Part shown: positions 55,734-64,000 of the stretch, piece after piece
Position numbering within the stretch: the first letter of the stretch is position 1
Layout of the letters: the number at the start of each line of letters is the position of its first letter
Origin: an uncultured Lachnospiraceae bacterium
GTDB lineage: Bacteria; Bacillota; Clostridia; Lachnospirales; Lachnospiraceae
NCBI GenBank assembly: GCA_946546945.1
Contig: CAMNOU010000014.1
Location: 1-64,000 of the forward strand
DNA length: 64,000 nucleotides
Reading direction: 5' to 3'
The notes under the pieces: generated by a model
Database searches by the model: none
What the model was told of the DNA's origin: nothing
What the model saw: only the letters and a program-made list of their open reading frames with translations
Program-made: the position numbers and the translations under genes

Positions 55734-56237
55734 ATGGGATTATTGCAGGACTGGCAGAAAATTGCCTTTAATGAGAAAGCAGACAGGCAGGAATTACAGA
55801 ACTTCTGGAACCGGTATTTCCAGCTGGAGAAGGGAGTATATGAAAAATTGCTGTCCAACCCGGATGAGGTTGTAGAGGGAACGGTCAAAGAACTGGCAGA
55901 GCGTTTTGACCTGCAGATCATGGCTATGGTCGGTTTCCTGGATGGTATCGATGAGAGCCTGATTACCCCGAATAATCTGGAGGATCTGACAGAGGATTCC
56001 CATGTAAGTCTGGCTTTTGACAAGGAAAAACTTTATAAAAACATGGTCGATGCCAAGGCTGACTGGCTGTATGAACTTCCTCAGTGGAAGGATATTTTTA
56101 CAGAGGAAAAGTTAAAACAGCTGTATAAGGAGCAGAAACAATCCGGTACGATTGTAAAAGAAGCGAAAGTATATCCGAATGATCCGTGTCCCTGCGGAAG
56201 CGGAAAGAAGTACAAAAAGTGCTGTGGAAGGAAATAA
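55734..56237 (+). CDS. SEC-C zinc-motif protein
   Basis: 167 aa. The last 18 residues, [18 protein letters not shown], are the SEC-C zinc motif found at the C-terminus of SecA and in many other proteins. The rest is an alpha-rich, acidic domain ([33 protein letters not shown]) not recognised. It lies 11 bases before thrS and is probably co-transcribed. Its function is unknown. Confidence 0.75.
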   Translation: MGLLQDWQKIAFNEKADRQELQNFWNRYFQLEKGVYEKLLSNPDEVVEGTVKELAERFDLQIMAMVGFLDGIDESLITPNNLEDLTEDSHVSLAFDKEKLYKNMVDAKADWLYELPQWKDIFTEEKLKQLYKEQKQSGTIVKEAKVYPNDPCPCGSGKKYKKCCGRK

Positions 56238-56248
56238 AGAGGTAAGAG

Positions 56249-58198
56249 ATGATGAAAATCACATTAAAAGACGGCTCGGAGAAAAGCTACGAGTCAGGAT
56301 TAAGTGTCTATGATATAGCGAAGGATATCAGTGAAGGTCTGGCGCGTGCAGCATGTGCCGGAGAGGTGAATGGAGAGACCGTAGATCTGCGTACTGTGAT
56401 CACAGAGGACTGTACGCTGAATATACTGACCGCAAATGACCCCGCGGGACTGGCTGTTATCCGGCACACGGCTTCCCATGTCCTGGCTGAAGCGGTAAAG
56501 CGCCTTTTCCCGAATGCGAAGCTGGCGATCGGTCCGTCGATCGATACGGGCTATTATTACGATTTCGAGGCGGATCCTTTTTCCCGTGAAGATCTGGACA
56601 ACATTGAAAAAGAGATGAAGAAGATCATTAAAGAAGGACATGCGCTCAACAGATTTACGCTGCCGCGCGAAGAGGCGATCCGTTTTATGGAAGAAAGGGA
56701 GGAGCCGTATAAAGTGGAGCTGATCCGGGATCTTCCTGAGGATGCTGAAATATCTTTCTATGATCAGGGCGGATTCGTGGATCTCTGCGCGGGCCCTCAT
56801 CTGATGAATACAAAAGGGATCAAGGCTTTTAAACTGACTTCTTCTTCCATGGCATACTGGAGGGGCGATTCCAGCCGGGCGCAGCTGCAGCGTATCTATG
56901 GAACAGCTTTTAATAAAAAGGAAGAACTGAATGAGTATCTGGAGTATCTGGCTGACATCAAGAACCGTGATCACAACCGTCTCGGCAGGGAAATGGAGCT
57001 GTTTACGACCGTAGATGTAATCGGACAGGGACTGCCGCTCCTTCTGCCGAAGGGGACAAAGATGATCATGAAGCTGCAGAGATGGATCGAGGATCTGGAG
57101 GATAATGAGTGGGGATACGTCCGCACGAAGACCCCTCTGATGGCAAAGAGCGACCTGTACAAGATATCCGGTCACTGGGATCACTACAGAGACGGCATGT
57201 TCGTTCTGGGCGATGCTGAAAATGACCGGGAAGTCATGGCTCTGCGCCCGATGACCTGTCCTTTCCAGTATTATGTCTATAAGTCTTCGCAGAAGTCCTA
57301 CCGGGATCTGCCGTATCGCATGAGCGAGACTTCTACATTGTTCCGCTCCGAGGATTCCGGTGAGATGCACGGACTGACCAGAGTTCGTCAGTTCACGATT
57401 TCTGAGGGACATCTGGTGATCCGCCCGGATCAGGCGGAGGAGGAGCTGCAGGGCTGCCTGGAGCTTGCCATGTATGTGCTGAAGACACTTGGCCTGCATG
57501 AGGATGTGACCTACCGTCTGTCCAAATGGGATCCCGAAAACCGGGAGAAGTATCTCGGAGATGAGGAATACTGGGAATCCACACAGGGCAAGATCCGTGA
57601 GATCCTCGTGAAAAACAATGTTCCTTTCGTGGAGGCGGACGGCGAGGCCGCCTTCTATGGCCCGAAGATCGATATTCAGGCAAAGAATGTCTACGGCAAG
57701 GAAGACACGATGATCACGATCCAGCTTGACTGCGCGATCGCGGAGAACTTTGATATGTATTATATTGACCAGAACGGAGATAAGATCCGTCCTTATATCA
57801 TCCACAGGACTTCCCTGGGATGCTATGAGCGTACGCTGGCATGGCTGATTGAGAAGTATGCGGGAAAATTCCCGACCTGGCTTTGTCCGGAACAGGTTCG
57901 TATCCTTCCCATCTCTGAGAAATATGCGGATTATGCGGAACAGGTACGAAAGGAGCTTGCAGCGAACGGAGTCGATGTAACGGTGGATAACCGTTCCGAG
58001 AAAATCGGATACAAGATCCGTGAGGCACGCCTCGCAAAGCTCCCCTACATGCTGGTCGTCGGACAGAACGAACAGGAACAGGGAACTGTATCCGTACGGA
58101 GCCGTTTCTCGGGAGATGAGGGACAGAAACCGCTGGATGAATTCATTGATGCAATCTGTAAGGAGATCCGTACGAAAGAGATACGTGTAGAAGAGTAA
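56249..58198 (+). CDS. thrS: threonyl-tRNA synthetase
   Basis: 649 aa, class II synthetase. Order: TGS domain (about 1-62), editing domain with HTASHVLAEAVKRLFP (about 71-86), catalytic core with motif 2 FRSEDSGEMHGLTRVRQF and the zinc site, then the anticodon-binding domain (QVRILPISEKYADYA). No T-box leader was found in the bases upstream, though such leaders often control thrS in Firmicutes. Confidence 0.97.
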   Translation: MMKITLKDGSEKSYESGLSVYDIAKDISEGLARAACAGEVNGETVDLRTVITEDCTLNILTANDPAGLAVIRHTASHVLAEAVKRLFPNAKLAIGPSIDTGYYYDFEADPFSREDLDNIEKEMKKIIKEGHALNRFTLPREEAIRFMEEREEPYKVELIRDLPEDAEISFYDQGGFVDLCAGPHLMNTKGIKAFKLTSSSMAYWRGDSSRAQLQRIYGTAFNKKEELNEYLEYLADIKNRDHNRLGREMELFTTVDVIGQGLPLLLPKGTKMIMKLQRWIEDLEDNEWGYVRTKTPLMAKSDLYKISGHWDHYRDGMFVLGDAENDREVMALRPMTCPFQYYVYKSSQKSYRDLPYRMSETSTLFRSEDSGEMHGLTRVRQFTISEGHLVIRPDQAEEELQGCLELAMYVLKTLGLHEDVTYRLSKWDPENREKYLGDEEYWESTQGKIREILVKNNVPFVEADGEAAFYGPKIDIQAKNVYGKEDTMITIQLDCAIAENFDMYYIDQNGDKIRPYIIHRTSLGCYERTLAWLIEKYAGKFPTWLCPEQVRILPISEKYADYAEQVRKELAANGVDVTVDNRSEKIGYKIREARLAKLPYMLVVGQNEQEQGTVSVRSRFSGDEGQKPLDEFIDAICKEIRTKEIRVEE

Positions 58199-58205
58199 AG
58201 AATAT

Positions 58206-58240
58206 GGCGGCAGATGATGTTGGATCTGCCGTCATTTTTT
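58206..58240 (+). terminator. terminator after thrS
   Basis: GGCGGCAGAT / ATCTGCCGTC stem with an 8-base loop and a TTTTTT tail. Confidence 0.8.
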
Positions 58241-58281
58241 AAAAGGGAGACAGGGTCTTTCCTGTCCGGGAAGGAGGAAGT

Positions 58282-59355
58282 ATGCTTACATTTGGAATTG
58301 ACTGGGATGATGTGCTTGCCCCCCTGAATGACAGAGCCATTGAGATGGCAAATGAAGAATACGGCTTTTCGACGCCGCTGACGCTGGAGGATATTACTTC
58401 ATGGGAGAATATGGGGCGGGCAGCAGTCATAAAAAAATATTATAATGATCCGCGTCTGTATGACAGACAGGTCGTGCCGGAAGAGTCAAAGGAATTCATC
58501 CGCAAGCTCCAGACCAAGGGGATCGTCTACATTGTGACGGCGGCCTATCCGAAGTTTATGACACGGAGGATGGAACAGATCAAGGAGGCTTTCCCGGATT
58601 TCCCGGAAGAGAATATCATCATGGGGTTCCAGAAATCCATGGTGCATGTGGATATTGTCCTGGATGACGGGCCGAAAAACATTCTCAAAAGCAATGCCCG
58701 ATTTCCGGTCCTGATGAGAAAACCCTGGAACCGGGAACTGACCGGGCTTCTGGCTGTCAACAATTTTGATGAGTTTTTTACATTGCTCGATCAGATTAAA
58801 TCCTCCATGATCGAAGACCGTGTGGAGGTCAGACCTCCGGCAATTGTGGCGCTGGTAGGGCCGAGCGGTTCGAATAAGAATCTGATTACGAAAAAACTAT
58901 GCAGTACCGGCCGTTTTATTGTCCCGACCGCCTATACGACAAAACCGGCTGCCGACGGCATCCACATCCAGATTTCCCCGGAAGAGTTCATATATAAAAA
59001 AGATTCTTTCATCGAAACTACGATGTACGCAGGCTATGCCTACGGTACAAAATGGGCGGATATTTCGGCGCTCATGGAGAACGACAAATATATTGTCATG
59101 CCGATGGACTTAAGCGGGGCGATCGCGATGAAGCGTCATTATCCTACGGTCATTATTTTCTGCAAGTGCAGCAGGGAGAAGATGATCGAGAGCATCCTCG
59201 AAAAGGACATGAGCAACCATGAAAAGATGCTGCGCCTGATTTCTCTGGAAAATGAACTGAAGAATTCAGATCTGTGTGACTATATCGTCCGTACGAACAG
59301 GGAAGACGCCATTGACCGGATTCTGGAAATCTGCAGCGGCAAGGAAAGTGCATAA
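58282..59355 (+). CDS. fusion: HAD nucleotidase-like domain + guanylate-kinase-like domain
   Basis: 357 aa in two parts. Residues about 1-175 form a HAD-type domain: DxD motif GIDWDDVL (D7, D9), threonine motif YIVTAAY, lysine region and the DD of VDIVLDDGPKN, as in 5'(3')-deoxyribonucleotidases. Residues about 185-345 look like guanylate kinase: VGPSGSNKN (193-200), TAYTTKP, then GIHIQISPEEF and YGTK. The P-loop has lost the Gly and Ser/Thr after and before the Lys (GSNKN instead of GSGKS), so phosphoryl transfer by that half is doubtful. It is between thrS and carB, with its own Shine-Dalgarno GGAGGAAG. Confidence 0.75.
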   Translation: MLTFGIDWDDVLAPLNDRAIEMANEEYGFSTPLTLEDITSWENMGRAAVIKKYYNDPRLYDRQVVPEESKEFIRKLQTKGIVYIVTAAYPKFMTRRMEQIKEAFPDFPEENIIMGFQKSMVHVDIVLDDGPKNILKSNARFPVLMRKPWNRELTGLLAVNNFDEFFTLLDQIKSSMIEDRVEVRPPAIVALVGPSGSNKNLITKKLCSTGRFIVPTAYTTKPAADGIHIQISPEEFIYKKDSFIETTMYAGYAYGTKWADISALMENDKYIVMPMDLSGAIAMKRHYPTVIIFCKCSREKMIESILEKDMSNHEKMLRLISLENELKNSDLCDYIVRTNREDAIDRILEICSGKESA

Positions 59356-59372
59356 AAACAGCAGATTTTTTA

Positions 59373-59401
59373 TTGTGAAAGCCCGATGATTATAGTATAA
59401 T
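59373..59401 (+). promoter_or_regulatory. carB promoter
   Basis: TTGTGA, 17-base spacer, consensus TATAAT. The leader to the start codon is about 85 bases; no PyrR-type element was recognised. Confidence 0.8.
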
Positions 59402-59486
59402 TATTCGTTGGAAACAAAAAGTTATATTTACTATACTTATGATACCTTTGATTATAAAGCAATAACAAAAGGGGAGGACATGTTAT

Positions 59487-62400
59487 ATGCCAAAGAGAAC
59501 AGATATCAACAAAGTGCTCATCATCGGTTCCGGCCCGATCATTATCGGGCAGGCCTGTGAGTTTGACTATTCCGGTACACAGGCCTGCAAGGCGCTGCGT
59601 AAACTGGGATACGAGATTGTGCTGGTCAATTCCAATCCGGCGACGATCATGACAGACCCCGAGATTGCCGATGTGACTTACATTGAGCCTTTGAATGTTG
59701 CCCGCTTAGAGCAGATCATTGCGAAAGAGCGTCCCGATGCTCTCCTGCCGAATCTGGGAGGACAGTCCGGACTGAATCTTTGCGCGGAGCTGAATCAGGC
59801 AGGCGTTCTGGATAAGTACAATGTAAAAGTGATCGGCGTTCAGGTGGATGCGATCGAACGCGGAGAGGACCGTATCGAGTTTAAGAACACCATGGACAGC
59901 CTCGGAATCGAGATGGCAAGAAGCCGTGTCTCCTACAGTGTGGAAGAAGCGCTGGAGATTGCGGATGAACTCGGATATCCGGTTGTTCTGCGCCCCGCAT
60001 ATACCATGGGCGGTGCCGGCGGCGGACTGGTTTACAATAAAGAGGAGCTGAAGACCGTTTGTGCCAGAGGCCTTCAGGCGAGTCTGGTCGGCCAGGTCCT
60101 TGTGGAAGAGTCTATTCTCGGATGGGAGGAACTCGAGCTTGAGGTCGTGCGTGACTGCGAGGGCAATATGATCACGGTCTGCTTTATCGAGAACATAGAT
60201 CCGATGGGCGTGCATACAGGAGATTCCTTCTGTTCTGCTCCGATGCTGACCATCTCTGAGGAAGTTCAGAAGAGGCTTCAGGAACAGGCATATAAGATTG
60301 TTGATTCCGTACAGGTCATTGGCGGAACCAATGTGCAGTTTGCGCACGATCCGGTTTCCGACCGTATTATTGTTATTGAGATCAATCCCCGTACCTCCCG
60401 CTCATCAGCACTCGCTTCCAAGGCGACCGGTTTCCCGATCGCGCTGGTTTCTGCTATGCTGGCGACCGGTCTGACGCTGAAAGATATCCCCTGCGGAAAG
60501 TACGGCACACTGGATAAATACGTTCCGGATGGCGACTATGTGGTCATCAAGTTCGCGAGATGGGCATTTGAGAAGTTCAAAGGTGTTGAGGACAAGCTCG
60601 GTACGCAGATGCGTGCAGTGGGTGAGGTCATGAGTATCGGAAAAACCTACAAAGAGGCTTTCCAGAAAGCAATCCGGAGTCTGGAGACCGGACGCTACGG
60701 ACTGGGACATGCAAAGGATTTCGATACGCTGAGCAAAGAGGAACTGCTTCAGAAGCTGATCAATCCCTCCAGTGAGCGCCATTTCATCATGTATGAAGCG
60801 CTCCGCAAAGGAGCTTCTGTGGAGGAAATCCACAATCTGACGAAGGTAAAGACCTATTTTATCAAACAGATGAAGGAACTGGTAGAGGAAGAGGAGGCAC
60901 TGATGCAGAATAAGGGCGCACTGCCCTCTGATGATGCGCTGATTCATGCCAAGAAAAACGGATTTTCCGACAAATACTTAAGCCAGATCCTGGAGATTCC
61001 CGAGGATGATATCCGCGAAAGACGCATCAGCCTGGGTGTGGAGGAGGCCTGGGAAGGCGTACATGTCAGCGGGACCGAGAACAGCGCTTATTATTATTCG
61101 ACCTACAACGCAGAAGACAGGAATCCGGTATCCGACAGCAAAAAGATCATGATCCTGGGCGGCGGTCCGAACCGGATCGGTCAGGGTATTGAGTTCGATT
61201 ACTGCTGTGTGCATGCATCTCTGGCATTGAAGAAGCTTGGTTTTGAGACAATCATTGTCAACTGCAACCCGGAGACTGTTTCCACAGATTATGATACTTC
61301 CGACAAGCTTTATTTTGAGCCTCTGACACTGGAAGATGTGTTAAGTATTTACAAGAAAGAAAAACCGCTGGGCGTCATTGCGCAGTTCGGCGGCCAGACG
61401 CCGCTGAATCTTGCGGCTGATCTGGAACGGAACGGGGTAAAGATCCTCGGAACATCTCCGGCGGTCATCGATCTGGCTGAGGACAGGGATCAGTTCCGCG
61501 CCATGATGGACAAACTGGAGATTCCGATGCCGGAGTCCGGCATGGCGACAACCGTTGAGGAAGCGATCGCCATTGCTTCTGAGATCGGTTATCCTGTCAT
61601 GGTTCGTCCTTCCTACGTATTGGGCGGCCGCGGCATGGAAGTGGTCTACGATGATGAAAGCATGACTGATTACATGAAGGCGGCAGTCGGCGTAACGCCC
61701 GACCGGCCGATTCTGATCGACCGTTTCCTGAATCATGCGCTGGAGTGCGAGTCCGATGCCATCAGCGACGGAACACATGCATTTGTCCCGGCAGTCATGG
61801 AGCACATTGAGCTGGCAGGCGTACATTCCGGTGATTCCGCGTGTATTATTCCTTCCGTGCATATTTCTCCGGAAAATGTGGAGACGATCAAGGAATACAC
61901 CAGAAAGATCGCGGAAGAGATGCATGTGCGCGGCCTGATGAATATGCAGTATGCGATCGAGAACGGAAAAGTGTATGTGCTGGAGGCGAATCCCCGTGCA
62001 TCCCGTACCGTACCGCTCGTATCCAAAGTCTGCAACATCCGGATGGTACCGCTGGCGACCGATATCATTACCAGTGAACTGACCGGAAGACCTTCGCCGG
62101 TACCGGCGCTGAAGGAGCAGCACATACCGTATTACGGTGTCAAGGAGGCAGCGTTCCCCTTCAATATGTTCCAGGAAGTAGATCCTGTTCTCGGGCCGGA
62201 GATGCGTTCCACCGGAGAGGTTCTGGGGCTGTCCAGATCATTCGGCGAGGCGTTTTTCAAAGCGCAGGAAGGTGTGCAGTCCAAGCTGCCGCTGGAAGGA
62301 ACGGTGCTGATCTCTGTCAGCCGGAAAGATAAACCCGAGGTTGTCGAGGTAGCAAAACGTTTCTCTGAGAACGGGTTTAAGATACTGGCAACGGGATCAA

Positions 62401-62708
62401 CCTATGAGCTGATTACCGGGAACGGCATTCCTGCCAGACACATCAATAAGCTTTATGAGGGACGCCCGAATATCCTCGATGCGATCGCAAATGAGGAGAT
62501 CGACCTGATTATCAATACACCGGCCGGTAAAGAGAGCGTACATGATGACAGTTATCTCAGAAAATCCGCTATCAAGGCTAAGATTCCTTACATGACGACG
62601 ATTGCCGCTGCGAGGGCAGCTGCTGAAGGAATCGCGTATGTCAGGAAGAACGGAAACGGAGAGATTAAATCACTTCAGGATATTCACGCGGAGATTCGTG
62701 ACAAATAA
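59487..62708 (+). CDS. carB: carbamoyl-phosphate synthase, large subunit
   Basis: 1073 aa, normal length. Two homologous ATP-grasp halves: first with VLIIGSGPIIIGQACEFDYSG, second with IMILGGGPNRIGQGIEFDYC at about 551-570; EINPRTSRSSAL and EANPRASRTVPL are their metal sites. The C-terminal allosteric domain (about 940-1073) ends ARAAAEGIAYVRK. Feeds pyrB and arginine synthesis. carA is not adjacent, which is unusual though not rare. Confidence 0.96.
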   Translation: MPKRTDINKVLIIGSGPIIIGQACEFDYSGTQACKALRKLGYEIVLVNSNPATIMTDPEIADVTYIEPLNVARLEQIIAKERPDALLPNLGGQSGLNLCAELNQAGVLDKYNVKVIGVQVDAIERGEDRIEFKNTMDSLGIEMARSRVSYSVEEALEIADELGYPVVLRPAYTMGGAGGGLVYNKEELKTVCARGLQASLVGQVLVEESILGWEELELEVVRDCEGNMITVCFIENIDPMGVHTGDSFCSAPMLTISEEVQKRLQEQAYKIVDSVQVIGGTNVQFAHDPVSDRIIVIEINPRTSRSSALASKATGFPIALVSAMLATGLTLKDIPCGKYGTLDKYVPDGDYVVIKFARWAFEKFKGVEDKLGTQMRAVGEVMSIGKTYKEAFQKAIRSLETGRYGLGHAKDFDTLSKEELLQKLINPSSERHFIMYEALRKGASVEEIHNLTKVKTYFIKQMKELVEEEEALMQNKGALPSDDALIHAKKNGFSDKYLSQILEIPEDDIRERRISLGVEEAWEGVHVSGTENSAYYYSTYNAEDRNPVSDSKKIMILGGGPNRIGQGIEFDYCCVHASLALKKLGFETIIVNCNPETVSTDYDTSDKLYFEPLTLEDVLSIYKKEKPLGVIAQFGGQTPLNLAADLERNGVKILGTSPAVIDLAEDRDQFRAMMDKLEIPMPESGMATTVEEAIAIASEIGYPVMVRPSYVLGGRGMEVVYDDESMTDYMKAAVGVTPDRPILIDRFLNHALECESDAISDGTHAFVPAVMEHIELAGVHSGDSACIIPSVHISPENVETIKEYTRKIAEEMHVRGLMNMQYAIENGKVYVLEANPRASRTVPLVSKVCNIRMVPLATDIITSELTGRPSPVPALKEQHIPYYGVKEAAFPFNMFQEVDPVLGPEMRSTGEVLGLSRSFGEAFFKAQEGVQSKLPLEGTVLISVSRKDKPEVVEVAKRFSENGFKILATGSTYELITGNGIPARHINKLYEGRPNILDAIANEEIDLIINTPAGKESVHDDSYLRKSAIKAKIPYMTTIAAARAAAEGIAYVRKNGNGEIKSLQDIHAEIRDK

Positions 62709-62747
62709 TTGAGACTGAACATACAGAAAATTCGCAGATAAGCGAGG

Positions 62748-62790
62748 CCCGTCAAAGGACACCGGCAAAATGTCCTTCGGCGGGTTTTTT
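62748..62790 (+). terminator. terminator after carB
   Basis: CCCGTCAAAGGACA / TGTCCTTCGGCGGG, a 14-bp stem with two mismatches, then TTTTTT. Confidence 0.85.
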
Positions 62791-62834
62791 GCGCGTCTGA
62801 ATGTCCCTGAAAGTCAGAAAAGGCAGCAGGACAT

Positions 62835-63590
62835 ATGAGAAAAAAAGGATTATTTTTATTGATGATATTCGTGCTCGGAATCTTCTGTACATCCTGTCAG
62901 AAAGAAGAACAGACAGTAGATACGAAAGAAGGACTTTCTATTCTGGAAGAGATGGAACAGCAGGATGTAGCAGCGGCAGAGCAGAAGATTTCGGAAACAC
63001 GTGATCTGGCCAAAAAGGAACAGATGCAGAACATACAGCTGACAGAGGAAGAAATTGTCTCCATGAATTACAGAGATGTGTTCTCTGACAGCGTGCTCCT
63101 GGGCGATTCCATCACCTCGGAGATCGTGGAATATGGTTATCTGGATGCGGACAATGTATTTTGCAAGATCGGCATCAGTATGGTTTCTGCGGACGAGTAC
63201 ATAGAAAAGGCAAAAGCGGTCAATCCGAAGATCGTTTTTCTGAATTATGGTTCCAACGATATGGATACCTATCAGTATAATGAGGATCTGTTCCGGAATG
63301 CCTGCCGGAATCTTTTGGAAAAGGCAGTTGCGGCCTTCCCGGATGCACAGATCTATGTAAACTCCATTTTCCCTGTGAAGGATAACGTGATCGCAAGAGA
63401 TCCCTGGCGGGAAGAGACCGCCGCCTATAATCAGATCTATCAGGAAGTCTGTCAGGAATATGGGGTCACCTTCCTGGACAACACACAGGTCGTAAAAGAG
63501 GAGTATTATGCTCCGGACGGGATGCATTTCAATCCGGTCATGTACCCCCACTGGCTGTACAGTATGGCAAAGGGGGCCGGATTGTTATGA
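62835..63590 (+). CDS. SGNH/GDSL-like hydrolase lipoprotein
   Basis: 251 aa. Signal sequence LFLLMIFVLGIFC and lipobox CTSC make it a lipoprotein. The GDS block is VLLGDSITSEIV (Ser about 94), the N block NYGSNDMDTY, and the H block PDGMHFN near residue 235, so the catalytic triad is complete. The charged region after the lipobox is a short coil. Its stop overlaps the start of the next gene (ATGA). Such proteins with DUF4358 partners often sit in envelope-glycan acetylation loci. Confidence 0.85.
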   Translation: MRKKGLFLLMIFVLGIFCTSCQKEEQTVDTKEGLSILEEMEQQDVAAAEQKISETRDLAKKEQMQNIQLTEEEIVSMNYRDVFSDSVLLGDSITSEIVEYGYLDADNVFCKIGISMVSADEYIEKAKAVNPKIVFLNYGSNDMDTYQYNEDLFRNACRNLLEKAVAAFPDAQIYVNSIFPVKDNVIARDPWREETAAYNQIYQEVCQEYGVTFLDNTQVVKEEYYAPDGMHFNPVMYPHWLYSMAKGAGLL

Positions 63591-64000
63591 TAAGAAAGAA
63601 GAAATATGCCGTTCTTCTGGCAATCATTGTTTTCGTAGTGATCACATTTGTGACAAACCAGGCGGGAAAGGCGCCGTTTGATTCTGTTGAGGCATCTCTG
63701 GATGCCGCTGTGGATACATCGGTGCTCGTGAAGGCTGACTCTTATGAACTGAAACGGCTGTACGGACTGAACCCCGCGGATTATGAGGGCGTGGTTCTTT
63801 ACAGGGCATCCTATGCGATGTCCGCGGAGGAAGTGCTGGTGATCAAAACCGCTTCCCGGACACAGCTGGAAGAGGTACAGGCAGCCATAGACCGCAGATT
63901 GAAAAGCCGAAAAAATGATTTCGAGGGCTACCTGCCGGAGGAAGCGAAACTGATCAGCGACGCAGTCGTGCAGGTCCGGGGGAATTATATTTTTATGATT
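63587..64000 (+). CDS. DUF4358-like membrane-anchored protein (cut by window end)
   Basis: The first 138 codons are open and run past the end. One N-terminal membrane anchor (AVLLAIIVFVVITFVTN) and then an extracellular domain with LKRLYGLNPADYEGVVLYRA and AEEVLVIK, which I take as DUF4358. Start overlaps the SGNH stop by the ATGA. Read together with the SGNH gene, an MBOAT O-acyltransferase gene could follow, but that lies outside. Confidence 0.75.
   Translation, partial: MIRKKKYAVLLAIIVFVVITFVTNQAGKAPFDSVEASLDAAVDTSVLVKADSYELKRLYGLNPADYEGVVLYRASYAMSAEEVLVIKTASRTQLEEVQAAIDRRLKSRKNDFEGYLPEEAKLISDAVVQVRGNYIFMI

Noticed and set aside
56300-57805. 501-aa reading frame on the - strand
   Set aside because: Antisense to thrS. 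Long open antisense frames arise here from codon use, and the translation shows no domain.

Overview
The window reads as ordinary chromosome from an anaerobic, low-to-mid GC Gram-positive bacterium, most likely a gut Lachnospiraceae (Clostridia). This rests on a Firmicutes-type 23S end, the priA-def-fmt-rsmB-rlmN-stp-prkC-rsgA-thiN cluster, a perfect CIRCE operator at groESL, a GlgC/GlgD pair, an A-type (K+-dependent) membrane pyrophosphatase, and small families typical of that group (DUF6472, DUF4358, DUF2007-like). No prophage, IS element, transposase, CRISPR array or defence island was seen. Family names are from recognition of motifs; no database search was run.

Layout. 0-2 kb: 3' end of a 23S rRNA, tRNA-Trp, then menA-menG, the last two steps of menaquinone synthesis. 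2-7.4 kb: a DUF6472 mini-protein, Nudix hydrolase, patatin phospholipase, and an SbcD/SbcC-like (YhaO/YhaN-like) pair. 7.4-12 kb (minus strand): pyrB-pyrI-lacZ, tightly coupled. 12.2-25.1 kb: the priA-to-thiN cluster (primosome, N-formyl-Met handling, rRNA methylation, Ser/Thr kinase and phosphatase, ribosome GTPase), running into cobS, a shortened cobU, a prephenate-dehydratase-like gene and a hypoxanthine-DNA glycosylase. 25.1-25.9 kb: tRNA-Val, tRNA-Met, tmRNA. 26-32 kb: aminotransferase, SnoaL-like protein, two-component system, hisH-hisF, ung. 32-36.3 kb: a topoisomerase IV-type parE-parC pair. 36.3-40.5 kb: azlCD (minus), hppA, HAD phosphatase. 40.7-43.8 kb: groESL, a repeat cluster, and two small genes. 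44-50.7 kb: a GntP-type permease, an L-arabinose operon (FGGY kinase, araD, araA), and a DegV protein. 50.9-59.4 kb: glgC-glgD, purA, a DUF4340-type lipoprotein, a SEC-C protein and thrS, and an unusual HAD/guanylate-kinase-like fusion. 59.4-64 kb: carB, then an SGNH lipoprotein and a DUF4358 gene cut by the window end.

Most genes are housekeeping. The less ordinary signals are: three families of short intergenic repeats, one of which sits in the leaders of both pyrB and purA; a CobU-like protein of 110 aa with a broken P-loop and no histidine at all; a prephenate-dehydratase-like protein with changed active-site residues; a nucleotidase-type HAD domain fused to a guanylate-kinase-like domain with a degenerate P-loop; lacZ as the third gene of the pyrimidine operon, its Shine-Dalgarno overlapping the pyrI stop; and a ParC whose quinolone-binding acidic residue is glycine. 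I did not find a clear candidate for a wholly new multi-gene system; the fusion protein and the repeat families are the best leads.
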